Positions 21,717 through 32,979 of a stretch of DNA of 64,000 bases are shown piece after piece. Within the stretch, counting starts at the first letter, position 1; every line of letters begins with the position of its first letter. This stretch comes from Lithodes maja (Eukaryota; Arthropoda; Malacostraca; Decapoda; Lithodidae). A program made the position numbers and the translations under genes. The DNA is taken from assembly GCA_037953745.1 (NCBI GenBank), contig JBAKBP010007988.1, forward strand, positions 30,963 to 94,962, read 5' to 3'. Below the pieces are notes generated by a model that did no database searches, was not told where the DNA came from, and saw only the letters and a program-made list of their open reading frames with translations.

Positions 21717-22886
21717 TTAACCCGGGAGCTGCGGGGAGACTCTTAAGAGTTCCCCCGGCGGACTGCGGGAAGACTTTTGAGAGTAAGTAAAATAAAAAAA
21801 CCAACTTTTGACATCGAAAAAAAAAAAAAAAAAATTATTTTTATTTTTTATTTTTTTATTTTTTTTTGGCCCCTGGGCCATGCAAAATCTCAGTCCTCTA
21901 CCTCCCCTCCTTCCCCACTTTCCTCCTCTCCTTCAGTTATCACCTATTTTCCCTATTATTCCCTTATTCTGAGGTATATTTTCGTGCTAACATTAGCGAG
22001 TTGCAAGCAGGGTGTTGTCATCACTGATGGCAAGCGAGTGCAAGAGAGAGAGAGAGAGTATCGATCGACTGTGTCTCAGTGGCCTTGGGGGAAATTGGCG
22101 GGAAAGCAGTTTGCCTCACCCATACATTATACAACTCGCGGGCTATATCTCCGATTTTGACCATCCAAACGCTGTTTTCACTCGTTTTATTGTTGTTTCA
22201 GGTTAATACCTTTATAATCAACCCATAATAGGCGCATATGGATAATTATTAATGCTATTAATGGTACAATGAATATTTTAGTGACGGAAACACCTCAAAT
22301 ACGTCAGCACAGGGGGACGTTTTCAATTACCCCCATGCACAATTACCCCCAATCACACCGCTCTCCTAGACAAAGTTGAAAGGAAGGCCTTTCGTATCAT
22401 TAACTCCCGTCCACTCACCAACTCTCTGCAATCTCTCTGTCTCCGCCGCAATGTTGCATCTCTCTCGCTATTCTATCGCTACTATAATAATCAGTGTTCC
22501 TCAGAGCTATCCCAGTGCATACCACCTCCTTTACGTAGGGCACGTGGTACCCGTCTTGCAACTCAATCCCACCCCTACTCTGTGCAACTCTCCAACCCAA
22601 GAGTGAAACGTTACTCTCAAACTTTCTTCTACTCAACATCTGAGCTCTGGAACTCTCTCCCAGAATCAGTCTTTCCCTCTTCCTATGACTTAAATTGCTT
22701 CAAACTCCGTGTGTCCAGGCATTTTGGCTCGAACGTCCCTTGATTTTGGCCCTGTCACTCTTTCAACTATGGGGGAGGCACTCGCTATAGGCAGTTATGC
22801 CTTTTGCCTCCCTCAATCACATAGAAAAAAAAAAAAAAAAATGCGCACTTGTTAGGTTAAGAGTCTTCCCGCAGTTCCCGGGTTAA
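21717..22886 (+). mobile_element. TTAA-flanked non-autonomous element, also the right inverted arm
   Basis: TTAA at 21717-21720 and 22883-22886. The ends cccgggagctgcggggagactcttaa and its imperfect inverse ttaagagtcttcccgcagttcccggg form about 25 bp of terminal repeat, so it looks like a second piggyBac-type (TTAA) non-autonomous family. The interior repeats the left arm (9551-10555) in opposite orientation and contains a LINE fragment. It has no coding capacity of its own. Confidence 0.7.
22340..22842 (+). pseudogene. 3' fragment of a jockey/I-type LINE with poly-A
   Basis: Starting near 22365 a frame reads LLDKVERKAFRIINS, then LRRNVASLSLFYRYY and SELWNSLPES, stopping at a TGA near 22743. 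This is the conserved C-terminal tail of many jockey/I-group LINE reverse transcriptases. A short 3' UTR and an A run (22826-22842) follow. It is severely 5'-truncated, with no RT core. The other inverted arm lacks it, and atgcac/atgcgcac on the two sides may be the target duplication. Confidence 0.75.
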
Positions 22887-24576
22887 TGATATATATAGCA
22901 ATGATGTATATGCTCTACCGGACCTATTAGGCCTAAAAAGATCGATGGGCTAACTGTCGGTCCAAAACATCAGTATAACCGCATTAACTTGCCCATTAGG
23001 CTATTCAGTAATCTGAAGATACGGCGTCAAATGGCGCCGTAAATAATTTTTTAATGATTTATTGGGTGAATCGCGCTTTTACAGTAGGTAAGGGAAATTG
23101 TGGGGTAAATTGGATACACAATAGGTTGAGGGGGGCATTGCCCCCCTCACCCCTCCTTGATTTATTGTCATCCTCATATAATATGTAGATCAGTAAGGGA
23201 GCAAAAACAGGTTGCCCGTATTTCGTTTTTGTGAGTAACGCTCACGCCATTTATTGGGTGAATCGCACCCACCGCATCCGAAACAAGAAAAAGAAGAAAG
23301 AGAGTCAAGTCGAAGGATTCGTTGTGCACAATGCTTTGTTTACAGTTGGGACTTATTATTTTGGTGTTATTTTTCGATGTAATCGGGGTTTTTCAAGTGT
23401 CGATAACAAAATTCCTCCACGCGGACTATAATGAGAAAAATATGGCGAGTTTATTGGTCCCTATTTTCCCTAATAAATTGTTTCTAATAGTGCGGATGTA
23501 GGCTAGTGTCCTTGAAGATTATCGTTTGGTGTTGTGGTGAAATTAATAAAAAATAGATTCAATATTTTGCTACTTATTTGAATAAGTAGCCTAACTGTTA
23601 CTTATTGGAATAGGCTAAGTAATAAGTAGCCTAACTGTTTTCAAGACTTACTTATTCAAATAAGTAAATTAGGCCTACTTATTGAAATAAGTAACAAATA
23701 GGCCTAACTGGGTATACTCCAGTGTAGCGGGTAGACCTGTATTTATATCTCAATAATTTGGTTAGGTTACAATATATTTTTACATTTTACATTCATAAAT
23801 AGTTAAAATAGTCCACTAATAGGCTATGCTAGGTTAGGTTTTGGTTAGGTTAAGTTAAAGATATTGTTCAATGTTTCTTAGTAAATAGGCATCTGAAAAA
23901 CAGTTCTACCCGTACCCGCTATACAGGTTCTTACCCTTAACTGTTTTCAAGAGTCAAGACTCAAGACTGTTACTTAGGCTATTCAAATATCCTAAGTAAT
24001 GGTTAAAATTGAAGAGACCCCGGACAGCCTTTTTACTAGTTAGCCTAGGCTATTTTTTGTTGTTTTGTTAGGTTAGGTTAGGCCTAGGTAAAAAGGCTGT
24101 CCGGGGTCTCTTCAAGTTTTTACCTAAGTAGCCTAACTGTTACTTATTGGAATAAGTAACAATTAACTGTTTTAAAAACTGTTACTTATTCGAATGAGTA
24201 ACTTACTTATTGAAATAAGTAACTATTCTCCATTCAGTTCAGTTGGAATTCGGGAAGTTTAGCCTTAACGTCGGCACTTCCCTGAGAGGTTTTGTTATTT
24301 TTCTTTTTGTGACGTGCTCTATTTGTCTAAAAATAAATATATCTCATTTTTCATCCCGTTTTCTGAAATCTTCTTTCTTCTCTCTTCTTCTCTCGTCAGT
24401 CTTCTTTCTTCTTATTTCAGTTCTTTCAATTTTTTCTCTCGTACTCTCCACATTTGATGAATTGTCTGTTTCACTCTATCGCTTATTTCTTTGTTGAACA
24501 AAAGATGTCCGATGACTTGGTTTTCATTTTCAATATAAGGCTGTTGGAACCCTGGATCTTTTATTCTGTATGCTTT
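22887..24576. repeat. Non-coding repeats including AATAAGTAAC palindromes
   Basis: No gene. Near 23105-23150 is a gaggggggcattgcccccctc palindrome. From 23570 to 23720 and 24125 to 24235 there are irregular copies of a dyad of the form gttacttattNNaataagtaac, the same family as 26023-26885. The intervening sequence is AT-rich with ggttaggtta words. Confidence 0.6.
24009..24115. mobile_element. Short fold-back element with 30-bp perfect inverted ends
   Basis: ttgaagagaccccggacagc (24009) and its complement ending at 24115 form a perfect stem of about 30 bp around a 45-bp loop, sitting between arrays of the AATAAGTAAC satellite. Size and shape fit a minimal MITE. No clear target duplication. 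Confidence 0.6.
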
Positions 24577-26022
24577 CTAAAATGAACAGTGTAGTAGAAA
24601 ATGTTTTAGGTCTTCTGTTCCTTCTTTACACAGATCGCACCGTGTCTCTCCTCCTACATGCCTATTTCTATCTTTTAGATTGAAGTTATTTGTCCTACAT
24701 CTGTAAGATATTATAGATGCCTGTGTGTTGTCATAAATATCTTCCTTGCTCTTAATCTCCTTTTTATAACTTCTATACACTTCTAGGCTACTCTTCTCTG
24801 CCAACTCCTCTCGCCATCTTCCCGAATCCCAGTCCAGAACTCTTTTTCTACTGTCGTCCTTCTTAATATTTGCTAAATTTGTTTCTCCTAACTTCAAATT
24901 CCCTACATACTTTCGAATTTCTGCAGTCCAGGGATCTTTACTATTTCTCAGTTTTTCCTCTGTGATTCTTCTTAGCAAGTCATTACTTTCCTCTCCTACT
25001 AAATATTTAAGATATTTTATATTACCTTCCATAATTCTCGCCTCCATTGATGAGGCTCCTATTTCACCCCTTAAGGTTACCCTTTGGGCATATCTGGGCG
25101 CCCCTAATATGTCTAAAAACCCTATTCTCTATATTTTGTAATTTATTTATTTCTGTTTTTGAAAAACTTATAACATTCGAGCCATACAGGACTGCTGGTA
25201 TCACAATACTTTTCCAATATGTTTTTCCAATAAGTATCTTATTAAAAGTTTGTGATATTACCGGGTATGTAGAGTTAGCCATTCTATTTGCTTTATCCAA
25301 AGTTTCTATTTTCTGGGTTTAAAAAAAAATATTATTAATTTTTATTCCTAGATATTTAATTTGTTTTTCATATTAAATACAGTAGGGTCTCACATAAAAC
25401 GAGTTTATGGTCGATAAACGAGGGCGTTTTATGCGAATTTCGTTTTATGTGAACACAGCATTTTGGTGGCGCAATATCGTCAATGTTCACTGTAAGCGAA
25501 AATTTTCGTACAAAGCGAACGATATTTCATACAAAGCGAACGATATTTCGTACAAAGCGACGATATTTCATACAAAGCTAACTATATTTCGTACAAAGCG
25601 ACGATATTTCGTACAAAGCGAACTATATTTCGTACAAAGCGACGATATTTCGTTTAATATATTAAATATTAATATTTTAGGTCGGTCGTTTTAATCGAGA
25701 CTCGTTTTATGCGAACACGTTTTATGCGGGACCCTACTGTATTAGGATTTTACTTTTGTTTTTATTTATACTTAAGCCACACTCTCCTCCTATCTCTATT
25801 AATTTATCTATTACTCTTTCTGCTTCCTGGATTGTATGAGCTAAGAGTAGTCCGTCATCGGCATAAAATAATGAATTTATTTTGAAACACTCATCTCTTT
25901 TATTTTTTAACTGCTTAATTATCTCATAAGTTATTAATTTAAATAATGTTGTGGACCCCGTACAGCCTTGTCTGATGCCGCTTGTTACCTTAATCTCCGT
26001 CTCATTTACTTGCCCATACTGT
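24577..26022 (-). pseudogene. Degraded LINE reverse transcriptase, split by a MITE
   Basis: On minus, from 26022: a frame with GIRQGCTGSTTLFKLI and SLFYADDGLLLAH (RT motif C), interrupted at a TA by the element 25380-25739, resuming with a thumb-like part (PAVLYGSNVISFSK, 25064-25300) and ending in a frame with a Cys-His motif (CDLCKEGTEDLKHFLLHC, 24577-25047). At least two frameshifts are visible (near 25070 and 25350). No endonuclease is seen upstream, so it is 5'-truncated. Clade not assigned; the YADDG variant is unusual. Confidence 0.75.
25380..25739. mobile_element. Tigger-like MITE with TA duplication
   Basis: cagtagggtctcacataaaa and the complementary ...ttttatgcgggaccctactg are its inverted ends, with TA at 25378-25379 and 25740-25741. 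The interior (25500-25660) is a tandem array of ttcgtacaaagcgacgatat-type units. No transposase. It splits the LINE frame around it, so it is younger than that LINE copy. Confidence 0.82.
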
Positions 26023-26885
26023 TACTCATTTGAATAAGTACCGGTACCGGTAACTGTTACTTATTTAAATAAGTAACTGTTTTCAATACTCTTTTACTTA
26101 TTCAAATTAGTAACTAATACTTAGGCTATTGGAATAAGTAACTGTTTTCAAGATGTTACTTATTCCAATAAGTAACTTGCTTATTGGAATAAGTACCGGT
26201 AACAAGTAACTGTTTTCAAGACTGTTACTTAATAGAATAAGTAACAAGTAACTGTTTTCAAGACTATATTACTTATTCGAATAAGCAACTGTTACTTATT
26301 GGAATAAGTAACAAGTAACTGTTTTCAAGAATGTTACTTATTCCAATAAGTACCAGGTAACTGTTACTTATTGGAATAGTCTAAGTACCAAGTAGGCCTA
26401 ATTGTTTTCAAGACTTGCTTATTAAAAAAAGTAACTGTTACTTATTGGAATAAGTACGGTAACAAGTAACTGTTTTCAAGACTTACTTATTTGAATAAGT
26501 ACCGGGTAACTGTTGCTTTTTTAGAATAAGTAACAAGTACGGTAACTGTTTTCAAAACTTACCGTACTTATTTGAATAAGTAACAAGTAACTGTTTTCAA
26601 TACTCTGTTACTTATTTGAATAAGAAACTTACTTATTGGAATAAGTAACAAGTAGCTGTTTTCAAGACTGTAACTTATTTGAATAAGTAACTTACCATAC
26701 CACGTTGAATGCACCGCTTCTCGGCCGGACTACTACTACTGCCTCGCAGTAGTAACTTACTTATTGGAATAAGTAACAAGTACCTGTTTTCAATACTTTT
26801 ACTTATTTGAATAAGTAACAAGTAACTGTTTTCAATACCGGTACGGTACTCTGTTACTTATTGGAATAAGTAACGAGTAACTGTG
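26023..26885. repeat. Palindromic AATAAGTAAC satellite array
   Basis: More than a dozen irregular copies of gttacttattNNaataagtaac alternate with aagtaactgttttcaagact spacers. Each dyad can form a hairpin. The two central bases vary (cc, gg, tg, aa, cg), but the arms vary together. Related copies lie at 23570-23720 and 24125-24235. Confidence 0.82.
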
Positions 26886-27672
26886 GGATGGATTTAGTGT
26901 CCGAGCGTACGGTCGTCATGTTTACATAGGTCGATCGCCGCGGTTAAGTTCGCGTCTATTTTTACTGCGGATTTTTTCGGTTATTTGCCCCCCTGGCAAT
27001 ATATATGATGATGACAATATGTCATGGGGGGGTGAGGGGGCCACCCTCAACATATTATTGTATCCAATGGCAGTCAAAATAGACAGGAACATGATCACAA
27101 GCGTCCGCCGCCGTCATGTTTACATGGTCGATCGCCGCGGTTAAGTTCGCTTCTATTTTGACCGATTTTTTTTTCTCGGTTATTTGCCCCCTGCCCCCTG
27201 CTGGCAATATATATGATGATGACAATATGTCATGGGGGGGTACATATTATTGTATCCAACAGCAGTCAAAATAGACCCCATGATGGCAAGCGTCCGCCTC
27301 CGCGAAGTGTAAACAAGGCGGGCGGTACGCCTGAACTCTACATTCTACCTGTAACTGTTTTCAATGTTCTGTTAATTATTCAGTCGGCTGAATGGTAGTG
27401 GTACCGTAAACTGGGGTAATTTCGGATATTTTTGGAGTTTTTTTTTACAATTTATCCTGACTGTAAACACATTAGGCCTATAGAGATTTAGCCTAACAAT
27501 GTCAAGTGGTGTGTGGTGATCCAGGAAGCCTCCTAATATTATCCCCCATAATAAGAGAGCTATCCTTATCCTAAATTATGTCCAAAGTATTCTTGAAAAG
27601 TGGAAAACTTCGGACATACAGTGCATTCCACGTATCCGCGCCTAAGTCGTACCGCGGATACGTGGGCAGTGT
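26886..27672. repeat. Duplicated ~200-bp unit left of piggyBac copy 1
   Basis: A segment with gtcatgtttacat, gatcgccgcggttaagttcg, tggcaatatatatgatgatg and tcatggggggg occurs at about 26904-27095 and again at about 27110-27290. The rest up to the TTAA at 27673 is non-coding. Confidence 0.6.
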
Positions 27673-27869
27673 TTAACCCCTCCAACCCGGAAGGGCTCTT
27701 GAACGCCCATAACAACCTCGGCCCGCGCAACCCGGAAGGGCTCTTGAACGCCCATTGCTTGCGTGCGTGCTTTCGAATGCCGCGCGTACATTTTTGGTAT
27801 CATGGGACGGTAGGTGGCGCCACCAGGGGTAAACGACGCCACAGCAACAGTATCTACCCCGACGCCATC

Positions 27870-30751
27870 ATGGACAGTACGCCAAATAGTGATTCCGCTG
27901 TGTCCGATACCGTGCTTCCTACGACGCCCTTGCTAGTTCGTCGCGCCTTACCCCGACGCCATCGCCTAAATGTGTTATCTCCCGGAGGTATTGAGACGAC
28001 ATTGAGACTTTATGAGCGAGCTGATGCCAAGCATAATGTTGATGATGAAGTCAGTGACGACTCCAGTAATTATAAGTCGAGTGATTATGGCCATGAGAGT
28101 GACAAAGAAGAGCAATTCCTGGGATTTGCGAGAGAACATGACAGTGATGAGAGTGATGAAGGTGATGTACCAGTTGTTGAGGAAGCTGGTTTACCTAAAG
28201 ACAGTGAACTTGAGAGAGTGAGTGAGTGGGAGAGTTCAAGGTCACTCACCAAATTTCGCATAAGTGACACGACTCCAAGCCCTTCCCCAGGTAAATCGCC
28301 TTTCAAGCTACATTTGTATAAGCAGAAAATACTTGAGAAGGCGGCCACGGCAGCTAGGGAACAAGCAAAAATACTTGGTGAGGATGAGGCTGTGAGTGAG
28401 GGTCAGCGTGGTGACCCTTCTCGTCCGCCATTGTCTCCCTTATCTACCCACGCCACCCAAGATGACCCGGATGTCCCGCATTCTTCCCCACCACCCCCAC
28501 CATTGTCAAGGGTTGAGGACCCCCCACTTTCGGCCTATTTGCCTCCTAGGTCCCCGGACAGGAGACATACTGCTGCCGAAAAGGGGAAAGGTAGGAAATA
28601 TACCAAAAAAATTAAGAAAAGTAAGAGAGTTTTGTTCGAGGCTCCCGCGGCGTCCACCCCGGCCGGCCCCAGCCATACGTCCCCGCAACTTTCCCCACGG
28701 TCCTCCCCACCTCTCCCGCCTTCAACATGTCTTCCTGAAGAAGTTTTTGAGCTCGCATCACCAATACCTGGGCCTAGTGACAGTGAAACATTGCTTTCTG
28801 TCACTCGTCGCAGGCCAAGGAGCCCAGGACCTCGGGGGGACACAGCCTCACCTGCCACTCCTTCCCCACCTCGCCCACCTCGCTCACCCGCACGCCGCCC
28901 ACGCATCACTGGTTCCCCGCCAGATTATGTGGGGGCCACTGATGATGAAGGGCACCTCTCTGAAGACTCTGGCCATGATTACATAGGTCCACCGTCAGGG
29001 CAAGATGACCACTCTGACGATGACTATATGGACATCGACGACCCTCGACCCATCCGCTTGGCCCGGCGTCGTGCTGCCTGTCGTGCTGCCCGCCGCCCTG
29101 GCCGACGCCCTCGCCGCCCTAGGGCGCGCGCCTCCCGAGTTGGCCGTGGGCGTGCTGGGCCACCAGCTGGAGCTCCTCGTCAGCGTAGACAAGACCCATT
29201 CTACGTTTTTCAGTGGCAAGACGTAGTTGATGAGGATGGATACAACCCTGATGTGCCAGCTTTTGATGAGGTACTGGAGGGTTCAGGCATTACCCCCAAT
29301 TTTCCTGCAGGCCCCAATGCTCCACCACACGAACTATTTGAGGCCTTCTTTGATGAGGAGGTGGTAGGCTATGTTGTCAAAGAGACAAATAAGCAGCACC
29401 AATTCCAGGTCCACTTTTTGGGCAAGGTGACCAAGGGCCACATGAGGCAGTGGACCCCAGTGACTCATAAAGAGTTCATGGTGTTCCTGGCACTCACCAT
29501 GCTAATGCCTCATGTCAAGAAGCATAGGTTGCCTGACTATTGGATCACCAATGATCTGATATCCACCCCTGCCTTCGGGAAATATATGTCTCGCGACCGG
29601 TACCTTGATATCCTCGCAGCGCTCCATCTTGTCACCAACACCGACGTCCACCTCGGTGACAAGCTGTGGAAGATTAGGACGTTGTACGAGATGATGCGAG
29701 AACGCTTCACCTCCTACTTCAAGCCCTTCCGCAAGGTCGTCATTGACGAGTCTCTTGTGCTGTTCCGGGGAAAACTCAGCTTCCGGCAGTACATCCCCTC
29801 AAAAAGACATCGCTTTGGCATAAAATTCTTTGTGCTGTGCGACTGCCAAACTGGCTATGTCCTGGACTTCCTGGTCTACAGCAGGAAGGAAGGGGACTTG
29901 CTTGTGGACCCCCTCATTGGCTTTGGCGGAGCAGTGGTGCAAGCCATGATGGACCGCTACTTTCACAAGAATCACGTCCTCTACACAGACAATTATTACA
30001 CGTCCCCCACTCTCTCACAGTACCTGCATGAGCGCAAGACGGGGACTGTAGGCACAGTACGAGGGAAAAGGAAGGGCATGCCACCTTTCCCTCCAAAGAC
30101 CAAAAAAGGTGATGTGTTCAAGAAGAAGTCGGGGCCCATTCTGGCTATCCACTGGCACGACCAGCGGAAGGTCAACCTCCTGACCATCATCCACAAGGGG
30201 GAAATGGTGGAGACTGGCAAGGTGGATCGCCGCACCCAGGCCAGGGTGACCAAGCCCGATGCTGTCCTGGACTACAACATCAACATGAGGCTGGTGGACA
30301 AGTCCGACATGCAGATAGGCTTCATTGACTGCCTGCGTACCTCGTGCAGATGGTAAAAAAAGTTCTTTCTGCATATGGTGGACATGTCAGTTCTGAATGC
30401 CTACAATATATACAAGCTTCGGAATGTGAACACACCCATGAAGTTCAATAGCCTGCGGAGGTTCCAAAAGCAGGTGTTGACGGAGCTCCTGGAGAAGTAT
30501 GCTACGCCACAGAGGGCAGTGGCACATCCTGGGCCCGCTTGCAGTGTGCTCAATACTTGATTAGGCACAGGCTTGGTTCCCTGCCTCAGAATGAATCAGG
30601 AAGAACACAGCAGAAGCGGTGCCATGTCTGCTACAACAGCAGGGTGAGGCCGAGGCCAGGTAAAAAGTCAACCATGGAGTGTGTTACGTGCAAGGTGGCA
30701 CTCTGTGCTTTAGAGTGCTTCTTTGATTACCACTCCAAGCTGGAGTTCTAA
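27870..30751 (+). pseudogene. piggyBac transposase copy 1, nonsense and frameshift
   Basis: The start is the ATG at 27870, matching copy 2; the open frame upstream to 27600 begins at GTG outside the element. Residues 1 to about 520 are acidic/Ser-rich, then Pro-rich and Arg-rich. The DDE domain follows, with Asp at 626 (VVIDES), 707 (YTDNYYTS) and 810 (RLVDKSD). Codon 829 is TAA (30354-30356) where copy 2 has TAC (Tyr). A 13-nt deletion near 30537 then shifts the frame. The Cys-rich end (CHVCYNSRVRP... to YHSKLEF, finishing at 30751) survives only in the shifted frame. The protein would lack the last ~135 residues including the DNA-binding Cys domain. Confidence 0.92.
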
Positions 30752-30980
30752 TAATCATAGTGAAAGTGCCAAAGATAATGACAATATGTACAGTATATAT
30801 ATAGGCAAAAAGTGGAAGTAAACCAATTTATTGTTATACAAAAGTCATGTACAGTATTATGAAAACATTTATACAAATACAATTACACCATAATAATATG
30901 TGAAAGTGACACATATGTATATACCAAGTGACATTATAGGTTTGACTCCTGTAAGGAGATAAAGAAAACCTAATATTTAG

Positions 30981-31291
30981 TAGTGGCCCCGTAATCATTG
31001 ACGAACATGCCTATTACATAAGGCATCCTCTTCAAACACTAATCCGCCGTAGTTTGAATCTACCGCGCAGAGCATTTAAAAACTGAGGAGCCTTCATCAT
31101 GAGCGCACGCGACCTCACTCATGGCTTCAGTCATTATGAATTGGGTTCTCACTACGAAAAAACTTCGTAAAAAATAAAAACAAAAAGAAAATAAGAATAA
31201 CTATCTAATAAGCTTTCCATCATATCGTGGATGTACTTGTGTGGATCTCTGACCAGACGCTGATTCAGGCGTCATTCCTCCTTCACTGACA
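30981..31291 (+). repeat. Left inverted terminal repeat of DIRS-B
   Basis: From gtggccccgtaatcattgac to the tcattcctcc stretch it is the reverse complement of 39264-39575 with few differences. Confidence 0.9.
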
Positions 31292-31355
31292 TATCAAGTA
31301 AACCAAAATCCTCAATACATCAACGAATGGGAAGGGGACGGTCGGGAGGGCCCCA

Positions 31356-31463
31356 GTCGTCAATGATTACGGGGCCACTACTAAATATTAGGTTTTCTTT
31401 ATCTCCTTGCAGGAGTCAAACCTATAATTTATTAGTGGCCCCTCCATCATTGACGAACATGCC
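31356..31463 (+). repeat. Internal complementary region of DIRS-B
   Basis: Complementary to the left end then the right end, meeting at cctata|atttattag. It defines the termini as tataggtttg... and ...ccactaataaat. Confidence 0.88.
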
Positions 31464-32025
31464 TGATTTCTAAGACTGGAGGGGGACATTCGTAATCATA
31501 TCATAACTCTAGAAAAGTAGATAATAAAACCAACCACATAGTATTCTTACTCTTGAAAAATATATTTAATCATTGGCGTAGGCCGAAAATATACAAGAAA
31601 AAGGGGTTCAGGCAGGTGCGTGCTTCAAAGAAGCCTGCCTGACAAAAAATGGGTAACCCTAAAGATTCTGAACACAGATCTGTAGTTACAAAGGCACCCC
31701 ACTCAACGAGTGGTGACAAAAATAACAAGTTATAAGTTTATATGTGCACATCATAAACCCCAACATAATCGTGGAGATAAATTGCAAAGGATCTCCACTG
31801 TTTCTAAAATTAAATTGCTTTCGCAGCTAAAACTACTATAACAACCCCGTTGTTTTGTACTAACATTGTACTAGCACAATTTCTCTCTGAGAAATTTTCA
31901 TATCACATTAACCTTACATTGTATCACAGCTCTCATACTCCGGCGGGGTCTAGGGTGTCCTATGTCAACTGACTGCACCCCCCCCCCCCCTTTGTGAAAA
32001 TAAACAAAAGTGACTGCAGGGCCAC

Positions 32026-32979
32026 CTAGACCCTCTGCCTTAAAGCTATACATGGTAAGGAAGGTTTGTCTAGAGCAACTGACAAGTATCTAGACAAAAA
32101 CGTATGATTAGACGCCCACAATTGAGTGGACGCGATATCTTCTACTGAAAATGTTTTCAGGAAATGTAAAGAGGCTGCCCATTTGCGTAAATCGTGGGCC
32201 CTACCCACCACGCCGGGATTACTCTCTTTAATGACTTCGACCAGAAGAGAGGCTAATCGCCGTTTAAGTAAGCGTTTACCCGTACTTGCTACCCATAAAG
32301 CACCTTGGGGGTTTAGAGGAGCTACTCTCAAATATTTGGTTAGAGCTTGCACTGGACATAGATTATGATGCACCTTTCCCCTTTTTAATGCTGGCACCGT
32401 GAACTCTGAAAACACGTGTGCACTGTGCTCATTCTTGGCTACAAAACCTGGGGAAGGTGCAATGTAAATACATTCGTTAAGTCTACCAAACCTAAGGCAA
32501 TTAGGTGTGTTGCTCATCGCCGCCAGCTCAGACACTCTGTTCCCGGTGGCCAAAGCCATAAGGAAAACCGCCTTTTTTAAGAGTAATGCAAAGTCTGCAG
32601 TATTTTGGTACAGACGAGAGTGAAGTAAAGACAAAGCTTTGTCGAGAGACCAAGTAGGCATGAGCTGACGGGGAGGTGGGCGAAGTTTAAAACAAGCTCT
32701 CATAAAACCTGTTTCCTCCGCCACCGGTATGGAAAGACCTGTAAGGTCTAAAAAGGGCACTCTAATCGCAGTTAAGTGATTTTTTAATGTTACCACCGAT
32801 AAATGTTTCTGCTCAAACAGATAATTCAAATAATTGAAAACTAAAGCCACTGACGGCACATTCTGTTCCGTTCTGATAGTCCAGGAAGTAAAGGCTTGCC
32901 AATGTGAGTGATACTGACGTTTCGTAGACTGAGTATATTGATTGATTAATTTATTGGTCACATCTCTACCGTATGGTGC
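32026..32979 (-). CDS. Tyrosine recombinase of DIRS-B
   Basis: C-terminal third of a frame open from 34833 (TTG) to 32026, 935 codons. The recombinase domain starts near codon 600, about where RT-RNase H ends. The catalytic set in one frame: Arg766 in ATGNRVSELAAM, His880 and Arg883 in AHDLRKWAAS, and Tyr916 in FLSRYLSV. A core-binding-like helical part precedes (STKRQYHSHWQAFTSW). This enzyme would insert the circular element without target duplication. Codons 1-600 lie over the RT frame and resemble nothing I know. How this frame is initiated is unclear, since no ATG is obvious at the domain start. Likely intact. Confidence 0.88.
   Translation of the reverse strand, partial: APYGRDVTNKLINQYTQSTKRQYHSHWQAFTSWTIRTEQNVPSVALVFNYLNYLFEQKHLSVVTLKNHLTAIRVPFLDLTGLSIPVAEETGFMRACFKLRPPPRQLMPTWSLDKALSLLHSRLYQNTADFALLLKKAVFLMALATGNRVSELAAMSNTPNCLRFGRLNECIYIAPSPGFVAKNEHSAHVFSEFTVPALKRGKVHHNLCPVQALTKYLRVAPLNPQGALWVASTGKRLLKRRLASLLVEVIKESNPGVVGRAHDLRKWAASLHFLKTFSVEDIASTQLWASNHTFLSRYLSVALDKPSLPCIALRQRV

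Noticed and set aside
27600..27869. N-terminal extension of piggyBac transposase copy 1
   Set aside because: It begins with GTG outside the TTAA border and copy 2 starts at the internal ATG.
31621..32025. Possible exon or gene between DIRS-B end and recombinase stop
   Set aside because: AT-rich with stops in all frames; it is the 3' non-coding part of DIRS-B.
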